Assembly: GCA_051745395.1 (NCBI GenBank)
Contig: JBNJEA010000125.1
Location: forward strand, 1-8,683
Origin: JBNJEA01 sp051745395
Lineage (GTDB): Bacteria > Desulfobacterota > Desulfobacteria > Desulfobacterales > Desulfosalsimonadaceae
Direction of reading: 5' to 3'
Length of the DNA stretch: 8,683 nucleotides
A model generated the notes under the pieces. The model saw only the letters and a list, made by a program, of their open reading frames with translations, was not told where the DNA came from and did not search any database. Shown here in pieces: positions 1-5,264 of this stretch. A program made the translations under genes and the position numbers. The first letter of the stretch is position 1, and each line of letters starts with the position of its first letter.

Positions 1-19
1 GTTTACGGGTTTGTACGCA

Positions 20-79
20 TCGTTGTGACAACCCAAAATTGGGTTATCACGCCTGGTCAATTTTGGGTTGTCACAACGA
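20..79. repeat. Perfect 22-bp inverted repeat with a third, related internal arm
   Basis: Positions 20-41 are the exact reverse complement of 58-79, leaving a 16-base loop. The loop begins with GGTTATCAC, nearly the same as the GGTTGTCAC of the right arm. The left arm can therefore pair either with 58-79 (22 bp) or with the nearer 39-50 segment (25-36, one mismatch C29/A46), so two exclusive hairpins are possible. No T-run follows on either strand, so it is not a standard intrinsic terminator. The right arm supplies the last six codons and the TGA stop of the minus-strand small gene. It could be a short palindromic repeat element or a protein-binding site. Confidence 0.8.
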
Positions 80-278
80 GAAAGCCTTCCTGCAATTCAA
101 TGCCGAGCGCATATGCATCACAGAATGGGCAGATTTTAACATGCTCCTTTTTCAGTTTTTTCCAGTTTTTCGGTAAGCTGTAAAAAGTGGGTTTTAAGGT
201 GCTTCCGATTTCTTTTATTGTATCAATGTCAACTTCTAACCTTTCAAAACCGCAGTCATTGCAGATCCATTCATCCAT
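57..278 (-). CDS. Small CxxC...CxxC (zinc-ribbon-like) protein of unknown function
   Basis: A 73-residue protein with two Cys pairs, CNDC at residues 6-9 and CPFC at about 50-53, spaced as in a small zinc ribbon. The middle is basic (PKNWKKLKKEHVK). There is no signal peptide or membrane segment. The ATG (276-278) is preceded on its strand by GGAG with a spacing of about 8 bases, which supports this start. The last codons and the stop fall inside the right arm of the inverted repeat at 20-79, so the C-terminus (VVTTQN) may have been set by the repeat rather than inherited; the protein could be a truncated relative of something longer. It lies back to back with the membrane-protein gene at 526. 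I do not recognise the family; metal binding is inferred from the Cys pairs only. Confidence 0.6.
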   Translation of the reverse strand: MDEWICNDCGFERLEVDIDTIKEIGSTLKPTFYSLPKNWKKLKKEHVKICPFCDAYALGIELQEGFLVVTTQN

Positions 279-436
279 GGCTTTTTCTCCGGTTTAAAAA
301 TAGTTGATCGCTATTATTATGTTTTCCTGTGCTGCCGGGACTTCGGGTTGATTATTGTATCCCGGGTCTGGTGCCCTATATATAGTATATATTACTACTT
401 AAAAGCATACATATTTTAAATACGTTATATCATAGC

Positions 437-475
437 TTGACACATTACCATATATTCGATATTGCGACATATAAT
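437..475 (+). promoter_or_regulatory. Weak promoter candidate before the membrane-protein gene
   Basis: The 279-525 gap between the two back-to-back genes is very AT-rich. It holds a perfect TTGACA at 437-442 and a perfect TATAAT at 470-475, but these are 27 bases apart and cannot form one sigma-70 promoter. TTGACA could pair with GATATT (458-463, 15-base spacing) or TATTGC (460-465, 17-base spacing). The TATAAT has no good -35 at the right distance. A promoter here is likely from context, but the exact elements are not settled. Confidence 0.3.
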
Positions 476-525
476 TCAATTTATTTATATACTATGCATT
501 AATAATAACAATTCAAAGGGAGCTT

Positions 526-1272
526 ATGATTTCCGAACTAAAAAATGTAATCTGGATAGATACAATCAAGGTCAATTTAGTTCGTAGCGTTGTGGCAGGT
601 TTTGTTTGGATGATAATAGCAATAATTCTGCCTATGTTTCAGATTGAAGGATTAAACGCTCCGGAGCCATGGTACATTGTTTTCAGTTTTCCTTTGATAA
701 TGCCAATTGCTTTATTTGGTGTTCTGTTACCCTTCACTTTTGTGTTTGGAAAACTGGGCAGTCTTTTTCCCTTCGGAAATCTTATCGAATTTAGTGCGCA
801 ATTAATTCCCATTCTTTTTGTTATTCCCGGTGATCCTATAATGTCTGTTATGCATAAAAATAATACAAATCTTATTCCGACGGAACGATATGGAATTATA
901 GAATGGACCCCCTTGATAACGGTTTTAAAACAATTTTCCACTGATGCTACAGGAGACAGTGATGATGGGGAAGCAAATGATTCTGATTGTCCGTTTGAGG
1001 GACGTATTTTGGTGGATAAAGAAACGAAAGTTCTTGGTTTTGAATGGCCATATAAGGCAACAGCGTTCTTAATCAATAAGGATTGGTCTGTATCAACTGA
1101 AAATGATAAGGATTTTGGATGGATAGATGTTGATGGCGAAATTCACAAAGGTAAGCCATTTGGCGGTATAGACCCTAAGGCTACTCTATCTGGAGGCAAT
1201 ACAGGCTTTAAAATAAATGGATCTTCGCTCTGGGCTAAAAATGAAAAGATTGGTGATCTTGTGAAATGGTAG
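526..1272 (+). CDS. Membrane protein of unknown function with a soluble C-terminal half
   Basis: A 248-residue protein. The N-terminal half is hydrophobic with two or three likely membrane segments (about residues 19-40, 50-76 and perhaps 86-104). A short acidic stretch follows (about 139-154, ATGDSDDGEANDSD), then a polar C-terminal domain rich in Gly, Asp, Lys and Trp (about 157-248). The ATG at 526 follows AGGGAG (517-522) closely, a short but usable ribosome-binding spacing. Codon use is AT-rich like its surroundings and unlike the genes beyond 2480. It stands back to back with the Cys-pair gene, and a possible 42-codon frame starts two bases after its TAG stop. I do not recognise the family. 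It looks intact; membrane anchoring with an extra-membrane C-terminal domain is inferred from hydrophobicity alone. Confidence 0.65.
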   Translation: MISELKNVIWIDTIKVNLVRSVVAGFVWMIIAIILPMFQIEGLNAPEPWYIVFSFPLIMPIALFGVLLPFTFVFGKLGSLFPFGNLIEFSAQLIPILFVIPGDPIMSVMHKNNTNLIPTERYGIIEWTPLITVLKQFSTDATGDSDDGEANDSDCPFEGRILVDKETKVLGFEWPYKATAFLINKDWSVSTENDKDFGWIDVDGEIHKGKPFGGIDPKATLSGGNTGFKINGSSLWAKNEKIGDLVKW

Positions 1273-1273
1273 T

Positions 1274-1402
1274 ATGGGGATTGTGCTTCAATGCCGTTTC
1301 CTTAACAGGAAAGCTTGTATTCCTATTGAAATCGCTTTTGTTTTACCCTGTGTTGCCTGGGGAATCTTCGGTTGGGCCGAACTCGTTCGGTTGTTTGTAT
1401 AA
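1274..1402 (+). CDS. Possible 42-residue single-pass membrane peptide
   Basis: Starting at ATG 1274, immediately after the TAG of the preceding gene, a 42-codon frame runs to TAA 1400-1402. It reads as a polar, Arg/Lys-containing start (about residues 1-15) followed by one hydrophobic segment (about 18-35, IEIAFVLPCVAWGIFGWA) and a short charged end (ELVRLFV). The layout resembles a small membrane protein translationally coupled to the gene before it. There is no separate ribosome-binding site. A competing 63-codon frame (1266-1457) overlaps it and looks less protein-like. Chance remains quite possible in such a short frame. Confidence 0.3.
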   Translation: MGIVLQCRFLNRKACIPIEIAFVLPCVAWGIFGWAELVRLFV

Positions 1403-1552
1403 ATATTTTTATAGTTTTTCCGTGGTTTTTTGTTTTGGCAAGGCCTGGGCAAATTAGATTTACATTATATAAATACGAGCGATGTATAACTGTTTACGCA
1501 AAATTACTGTAATGGTTTCAGAAAACGGCTATTAGTGCTCACCACCCATCCT

Positions 1553-1742
1553 GGCGATAATAGTGAAGACTGACATTATCGCCTGTTCAAGCTTTGAGTA
1601 CCCCCTTCTTAATTCCCTCCCAATGAGCTATATATATAAATAACTGAACCATCCAGTATAACCACCACCGCTGGATGATTCATATTGCCACCATGAAACA
1701 CGGCATGGACCTTCTCGGTTCATCGCCGTGTTTTTTTATTTT
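1553..1742 (+). ncRNA. Candidate structured small RNA ending in an intrinsic terminator
   Basis: Three separate hairpins lie in line. 1553-1561 pairs with 1575-1583 (GGCGATAAT, 9 bp, 13-base loop). 1650-1656 pairs with 1671-1677 (CATCCAG, 7 bp, 14-base loop). 1696-1704 pairs with 1725-1733, followed by a T-run. No protein frame fits between them, so a small RNA or a long structured trailer of an upstream transcript is plausible. No promoter was identified and the family is not recognised. The 5' end is a guess set by the first hairpin. Confidence 0.25.
1696..1742 (+). terminator. Intrinsic (Rho-independent) terminator, plus strand
   Basis: AAACACGGC (1696-1704) pairs perfectly with GCCGTGTTT (1725-1733). 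An inner helix, ATGGACC (1705-1711) with GGTTCAT (1717-1723), extends it with one G-T pair and one bulged C (1724). Seven T residues (1731-1737) and further Ts follow. This is a strong terminator shape for plus-strand transcription coming from the membrane-protein gene or from a small RNA in the gap. The opposite strand has no T-run. Confidence 0.75.
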
Positions 1743-1856
1743 AGATAACGAGAGATGAAGCGCAACGCAGATATTGGACTTTTTACTTTGCCGTCAATAG
1801 ATTGTTTGGGGTTTCTCATTTGCCGTTTAAATTGTCCGTAACTCATTTTATGTAAA

Positions 1857-1886
1857 CCCCCCGGTATTTTCAGGGGGCCTTTTTAA
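1857..1886 (+). terminator. Second terminator-like hairpin
   Basis: CCCCC (1858-1862) pairs with GGGGG (1873-1877) around a ten-base loop, followed by CC and TTTTT (1878-1884). On the plus strand this resembles an intrinsic terminator, although no gene ends just before it. On the minus strand the hairpin is followed only by GTTT, so it would be a weak stop for read-through from ssrA. Confidence 0.45.
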
Positions 1887-1993
1887 TTGGGCACAAGATA
1901 AGGGGAAAAATTTGCGGAACACGGCGGAACGAATTCGGAACGGATTTTTAGGGGTATGGTTTTAGCTATTTGTAATAAATTCTATAGTTTAAT

Positions 1994-2349
1994 TGGTGGA
2001 GGCGGCGGGAGTCGAACCCGCGTCCGAAGATATTCCGCAATGGCGTCTACATACTTATCCTGAATTTTGAATTTCGCTGTTTACGGCTCCTTCAGGCTGG
2101 ATCCGCAAACCGCAAGCCTGTTTGGGGTTTCGCTTCACCAGGAACAGGCATCCCGGATCCGCTATCCTGCTAGTCGACGCCCATACCGGGTCCGCAGGAA
2201 AAAACCCGGAAGGACGGTAGCCGGTTTAAGCGGCTACAGCGTAGTTATAATCGTCTGCGTTTGTATTTAGACGCCGCTTGTTTTACGAGCCAGCGGACCT
2301 CGGTATGCAACCATTGCTTCCATATCCCCGTCGAAGCCGTTTCGCCCCC
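1994..2349 (-). ncRNA. ssrA: Transfer-messenger RNA (tmRNA, SsrA)
   Basis: tmRNA rescues ribosomes stalled on broken mRNAs and adds a degradation tag to the nascent protein, working with SmpB. The 3' end encodes CCA (1996-1994) preceded by a T-arm with stem GCGGG/CCCGC and loop TTCGACT. The 5' end GGGGGCG (2349-2343) pairs with CGCCTCC near the 3' end to make a 7-bp acceptor stem. Its third pair is G-U, the alanyl-tRNA synthetase identity element. Typical conserved 5' sequence follows (ACGGCTTCGACGGGG, then GGAAGCAATGG). The internal reading frame encodes ADDYNYAVAA and a TAA. The length of 356 bases fits the one-piece tmRNA family. smpB lies just upstream on the same strand. The sequence after the CCA end turns AT-rich at once and shows no immediate hairpin-plus-T terminator, consistent with a junction at this site. 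Confidence 0.97.
2226..2258 (-). other. tmRNA tag reading frame (ADDYNYAVAA)
   Basis: Inside ssrA on the minus strand, the resume codon GCA (2258-2256) starts ten codons, ADDYNYAVAA, ending at TAA (2228-2226). It is preceded by TAAATACAAAC, an A-rich sequence usual before resume codons. The tribasic-free acidic start and the hydrophobic -AVAA end fit a proteolysis tag; the final AA is the part read by ClpXP-type proteases in studied species. -AVAA in place of -ALAA is a known variant, as far as I recall in deltaproteobacteria such as Geobacter. Confidence 0.93.
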
Positions 2350-2412
2350 TCATCGATGAAAGGTCTTTCCGGCGGACGGAAAGATACTGCGGAAGGTATG
2401 TAACGCAAGTGT

Positions 2413-2441
2413 AAAATAAGGCAGCGCGCCGGGTTTGTCAA
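2413..2441 (-). promoter_or_regulatory. Sigma-70-type promoter of ssrA, with a precursor leader
   Basis: On the minus strand a perfect TTGACA (2441-2436), a 17-base spacer and TATTTT (2418-2413) form a good promoter. Transcription would start near 2406, about 55 bases before the mature 5' end at 2349, so a leader must be removed. The leader holds a hairpin: CTTTCCG and CGGAAAG (2365-2371 with 2377-2383), 7 bp with a 5-base loop. Processing at 2349 by RNase P is expected from the family. Confidence 0.8.
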
Positions 2442-2453
2442 GATAAGAAGGGG

Positions 2454-2465
2454 TTTTCCGGAAAA
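2454..2465. repeat. Perfect 12-bp palindrome upstream of the ssrA promoter
   Basis: TTTTCCGGAAAA at 2454-2465 is exactly self-complementary. It lies 13 bases upstream of the ssrA -35 box, between that box and the smpB stop codon. It could be a protein-binding site acting on ssrA, or chance in a short gap. It has no loop and no T-run arrangement strong enough to call it a terminator. Confidence 0.4.
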
Positions 2466-2480
2466 AGGGAGGGGCGGCCG

Positions 2481-2942
2481 CTACCGGCGGTTTTTAATGG
2501 CCCGGTCCATTTCGCGTTTGACCTCGCGCTCCTTGATGGCCTGACGTTTGTCATGGGTCCGCTTGCCCTTGGCCAGGGCGATTTTGACCTTTACCTTGCC
2601 GTCCTTGAAATAGATTTGCAGGGGCACGATGGTCTGCCCCTTTTCCTTGATTTTGCCGTAGAGGCGCTTTAGCTCGAATTTGTGCAGCAGCAGTTTCCGG
2701 GGCCGTTCCGGGTCGTGGTTGTCGTAATAGGCAAACGGGTAAGGGCTGATGTGCATCTGGTAAATGTAGAGCTCGCCGTTTTTGAATTTGCCGTAGGAAT
2801 CCTTGAGATTGGCCCGGCCCTGACGCAGGGATTTGACCTCGGTGCCCAGCAGCGCCATGCCGGCTTCCATTTCCTCGAGTATATGGAATTCGTGGTGCGC
2901 TTTTCGGTTTTTGGCCACGATTTTGATGCGTTCTTGTGTCAT
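2481..2942 (-). CDS. smpB: SsrA-binding protein SmpB
   Basis: SmpB binds the tRNA-like domain of tmRNA and brings it to stalled ribosomes. At 153 residues it has the normal family length. Family motifs seen: LLGTEVKSLRQGRANLKDSY (about 31-50, OB-fold core), NHDPERPRKLLLHKFELKRL (75-94) and KVKIALAKGKRTHDKRQAIK (117-136). The strongly basic C-terminal tail (KRTHDKRQ...REMDRAIKNRR) enters the mRNA channel of the ribosome in studied species. ATG is at 2942; the ribosome-binding site is weak (an AGG about 6 bases upstream). It sits 55 bases after ptsI and directly before ssrA on the same strand, so both trans-translation partners are neighbours. The gene looks intact. Confidence 0.97.
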   Translation of the reverse strand: MTQERIKIVAKNRKAHHEFHILEEMEAGMALLGTEVKSLRQGRANLKDSYGKFKNGELYIYQMHISPYPFAYYDNHDPERPRKLLLHKFELKRLYGKIKEKGQTIVPLQIYFKDGKVKVKIALAKGKRTHDKRQAIKEREVKREMDRAIKNRR

Positions 2943-2997
2943 AGGGGCCTACAATAATGCAGATTTGAGGGATTGCAACCGGTTTTGTGCTCCGGCA

Positions 2998-4779
2998 TTA
3001 CCCATAGACGTCTTCGTAGAGCAGATCGCCGTAGGTGTCCATGATCAGTTTCTGGGTGGCTTCGGCAGAGGTGTGTTTGAGGATCTTGAGCATGAACTTT
3101 TCCATTTCCCCCACGCTGATTTTCCGGATCATGTTCTTGATTTCCGGGATCGATTGCGGGGCCATGCTCAACTCGTCGATGCCGAGGCCGATTAATACGG
3201 GAAGATGCATGGGGTCTGCGGCCATTTCACCGCACATGTAGGTGGGCTTGTTCTGGGTGCGGCCGCCATCGACCACCTGCCGGATCAAACGGATGACGGC
3301 CGGGTGGAGGGGATCGTAAAGATGGGCCACATGGCGGTTGCCCCGGTCAATGGCCAGGGTGTACTGGACCAGGTCATTGGTGCCGATACTGAAAAAGTCC
3401 ACCATTTTCGCCATGTCTGCGGCCAGGATGGCGGCGGACGGCACTTCGATCATGATGCCGACTTCGATGTCGCGGTTGTACGGCAATCCTTCCTTTTCCA
3501 GTTCTTCGGCGGCTTCATCCATAATTTCGAGGGATTGCCGGACCTCTTCGCATCCCGATATCATGGGCAGAAGCAGCCGCACATAGCCGTGGGCGCCGCT
3601 TCGTAGGATGGCGCGCACCTGGGTTTTAAAGATTTCCGGGTTTTTCAGGCAAAACCGGATGGCCCGCAGGCCCAGCGCCGGGTTGGCTTCCTGCGGGGTG
3701 GGCATGGTGGAAATTTCCTTGTCGCCGTTGATGTCTAAGGTCCGGATGGTCACCGGGTTGGGGGCCATCAATTCGACGACTTCCTTGTACTGCTCGTATA
3801 ATTCGTTTTCGTCGGGAAAATCGCGGCGGGACAGGTATAAAAATTCCGTGCGGAACAATCCGATGCCGTCGCCGCCGTGGTCTCTGACCCCGACGATTTC
3901 CTCGGGCAGCTCGATGTTGCCCATGATCCGGAACCGCCGGCCGTCGGCCGAGGTGGCCGGCTGGGTGCCGGTGCGGATGATATCGGCCTTGTGCGCCTCG
4001 AAGCGCCGGCTCAGCTCTTCGTATTTCAGAAGCGTTTCTTCTTCCGGATTGATGATGACGACCCCCTCGTTGCCGTCCACGATGATCAAATCATCGTTTC
4101 GGATCCGCGAGGTCGCCTTTTCCAGGCCGAGTACCGACGGGATTTCCAGGGTGCGGGCGATGATGCTCGTATGCGATGCCTTGCCGCCGCGGTCGGTGAT
4201 AAAGCCCATGACCCGGTCGAGCTGGATCTGGCTGGTTTCTGCGGGCGAAAGGCTGTTGGCCACCAGGATGACGCGTTTTTCGATTCCGGAGATATTGACG
4301 TCGTCGGCACCGATGAGGTGGCGCATGATCCGGTCCGATACATGTTCGATATCGGCGGAGCGGGCCTGCAGATAGGGATCGGAGATGTTTTGAAACATCA
4401 GCCTCGCCGATGACGTGGCTTTTTTCAGGGCCCATTCGGCATTGACCTGATCCTTTTGGATTATATCGATGGTCTTGCCGTAGAGCATTTTGTCCTTGTG
4501 CAGCAGCAGGTGGGTCTCGAGGATGTAGGCATGGTCCTGCAGGTCCTGCGGGATGCCGGCGATGATGTCGGTCAGCTCGTTTTTTGCCGCGGTAACCGCG
4601 GTACGGAAACGGTTGATTTCCTTTTGGGTTTCATGGGTGCCGACAAAGTATTTTTCAATGACATCGACGCCTTCCCGGTCCACGAGATAGGCTTTTCCGA
4701 TACAGATCCCCGGTGACCCACCAATGCCGCGGATAACGGTTTCAATCGATTCAGATGATGGCAAATCGTCGTTATTCAT
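2998..4779 (-). CDS. ptsI: PTS enzyme I (phosphoenolpyruvate-protein phosphotransferase)
   Basis: This cytoplasmic enzyme takes phosphate from phosphoenolpyruvate and passes it to HPr. Numbered from ATG 4779 (593 residues), it has an N-terminal GIGGSPGICIGKA segment (about 18-30), the phospho-histidine motif GGKASHTSIIAR with His203, GIGLFRTEFLY (about 305-315) in the PEP-binding barrel, EVGIMIEVPSAA (about 439-450), FFSIGTNDLVQYTLAIDRGN (about 462-481) and CGEMAADP with the catalytic Cys516. All key residues are present. A TTG at 4794 would add five residues, but ATG 4779 has a good AAGGGA ribosome-binding site about 6 bases before it and overlaps the HPr stop by 8 bases, so coupled translation is likely. 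No EII genes lie nearby. The N-terminus does not look like the GAF-bearing PtsP type. Confidence 0.96.
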   Translation of the reverse strand: MNNDDLPSSESIETVIRGIGGSPGICIGKAYLVDREGVDVIEKYFVGTHETQKEINRFRTAVTAAKNELTDIIAGIPQDLQDHAYILETHLLLHKDKMLYGKTIDIIQKDQVNAEWALKKATSSARLMFQNISDPYLQARSADIEHVSDRIMRHLIGADDVNISGIEKRVILVANSLSPAETSQIQLDRVMGFITDRGGKASHTSIIARTLEIPSVLGLEKATSRIRNDDLIIVDGNEGVVIINPEEETLLKYEELSRRFEAHKADIIRTGTQPATSADGRRFRIMGNIELPEEIVGVRDHGGDGIGLFRTEFLYLSRRDFPDENELYEQYKEVVELMAPNPVTIRTLDINGDKEISTMPTPQEANPALGLRAIRFCLKNPEIFKTQVRAILRSGAHGYVRLLLPMISGCEEVRQSLEIMDEAAEELEKEGLPYNRDIEVGIMIEVPSAAILAADMAKMVDFFSIGTNDLVQYTLAIDRGNRHVAHLYDPLHPAVIRLIRQVVDGGRTQNKPTYMCGEMAADPMHLPVLIGLGIDELSMAPQSIPEIKNMIRKISVGEMEKFMLKILKHTSAEATQKLIMDTYGDLLYEDVYG

Positions 4780-5095
4780 CAAATCCCTTTTCAAATAAAG
4801 CGAGGATTTCTTCCAGGATAGACAGATCCGACTCGCTTTCGACTTTCAGTGTGATTTGGCAACCTTTTGCGCAGGCCAGGGAAAGAATGTCAATGATGCT
4901 GGATGCGTCGATATGCTCGCCGTTTTTGATGATCCAGACGTTGGATTGCGCTTTCATGGCGCATTTGGCGATCATGGCCGCCGGGCGGGCATGCAGGCCG
5001 AGCTCGTTGCTTACGGTTACCTCTTTTGCGAAATTATTGTCCAACGCATTCAATTTGTTGTAAATTTTGGAAGTTAAAATGAAAATTTTTACCAC
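4772..5095 (-). CDS. ptsH: HPr phosphocarrier protein
   Basis: HPr carries phosphate from enzyme I to EIIA domains or regulatory targets. The active-site motif ELGLHARPAAMIAK is clear (His35 from the GTG start). Ser66, 31 residues later in ASSIIDILSL, matches Ser46 of the HPr-kinase-regulated type. The longest frame begins at GTG 5095 and gives 107 residues, about 20 more than usual. In-frame TTG codons at 5053 and 5044 would give 93 or 90 residues, close to the family norm, and the likely promoter boxes lie over the GTG start. None of these starts has a clear ribosome-binding site, so the true start is undecided; the coordinates give the longest form. It overlaps ptsI by 8 bases and heads the minus-strand cluster. 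Confidence 0.9.
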   Translation of the reverse strand: MVKIFILTSKIYNKLNALDNNFAKEVTVSNELGLHARPAAMIAKCAMKAQSNVWIIKNGEHIDASSIIDILSLACAKGCQITLKVESESDLSILEEILALFEKGFDE

Positions 5096-5152
5096 GCCCG
5101 CCGTTGAAATGTCAACTAAATCGTTGACAATACAGGGGCCTGCTGTTAATAA
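5086..5152. promoter_or_regulatory. Divergent promoters with mirror-image -35 boxes
   Basis: TGTCAAC (5110-5116) and GTTGACA (5123-5129) form a 7-bp inverted repeat with a 6-base spacer. Each arm is a perfect TTGACA on its own strand. Minus: TTGACA (5115-5110), 18-base spacer, TAAAAA (5091-5086), directed at HPr. Plus: TTGACA (5124-5129), 17-base spacer, TAATAA (5147-5152), directed at the LOG-family gene at 5265. The -35 boxes are perfect and the -10 boxes moderate. The back-to-back arrangement implies the two promoters could compete, or that one protein bound to the repeat could block both. Confidence 0.6.
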
Positions 5153-5264
5153 ACTGGATTGATTTAAGTTTGCAACCCTTTGAATTTATGATTTTTATTC
5201 ACCCCGGAATTGCCCGAGTCGCTTTTTCCCCGCAGCACGCATAACCGCCTGATGGAGTTGGTTC

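Larger units (their letters stand above)
1..1993. other. AT-rich block abutting the ssrA 3' end; candidate genomic-island edge
   Basis: Seen: base composition is clearly AT-rich from the left end to about 1990 and becomes clearly GC-rich from the tmRNA gene onward. The block holds only unrecognised genes, repeats and hairpins, and its right boundary coincides with the CCA end of ssrA. Known: the 3' end of ssrA is a frequent attachment site for phages and genomic islands. Inferred: this may be the inner end of an integrated element that continues past the left end of the window. Against: no integrase gene and no second copy of the ssrA 3' end is visible, so ordinary AT-rich intergenic or decayed sequence is also possible. 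Confidence 0.35.
1403..1993. other. Gene-free stretch with hairpins between the membrane genes and ssrA
   Basis: No convincing coding frame is seen in these 590 bases. From left to right it contains a polypyrimidine run (about 1600-1620), an AT run (about 1628-1642), three perfect-stem hairpins between 1553 and 1733, a C/G-rich terminator-like hairpin (1857-1886), and three copies of CGGAAC between about 1914 and 1940 around a CGAATTCG palindrome. A 28-codon frame from ATG 1755 to 1841 exists but has nothing to recommend it. The last bases before 1994 are plain AT-rich sequence directly against the tmRNA 3' end. Confidence 0.6.

Noticed and set aside
1377..1402. CCGAA/TTCGG hairpin followed by a T-rich stretch as a terminator
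   Set aside because: Only a 5-bp stem with a competing partner at 1368-1372 and an interrupted T-run; the hairpin at 1696 is far better.
1755..1841. 28-codon frame starting MKRNADIGLF
   Set aside because: Too short, no ribosome-binding site of note and no supporting context; left as part of the gene-free stretch.
1994..2040. Stand-alone tRNA gene suggested by the T-arm and CCA end
   Set aside because: The matching 5' acceptor strand is at 2343-2349 with a tag frame between, so this is the tRNA-like end of tmRNA.
2067..2270. 67-codon plus-strand reading frame
   Set aside because: It lies wholly within ssrA on the opposite strand; the tmRNA assignment is secure and fully explains the sequence.
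3608..4375. 255-codon plus-strand reading frame opposite ptsI
   Set aside because: Antisense shadow of enzyme I; Ser/Arg/Met-rich composition with no domain, and the ptsI frame has all catalytic motifs.
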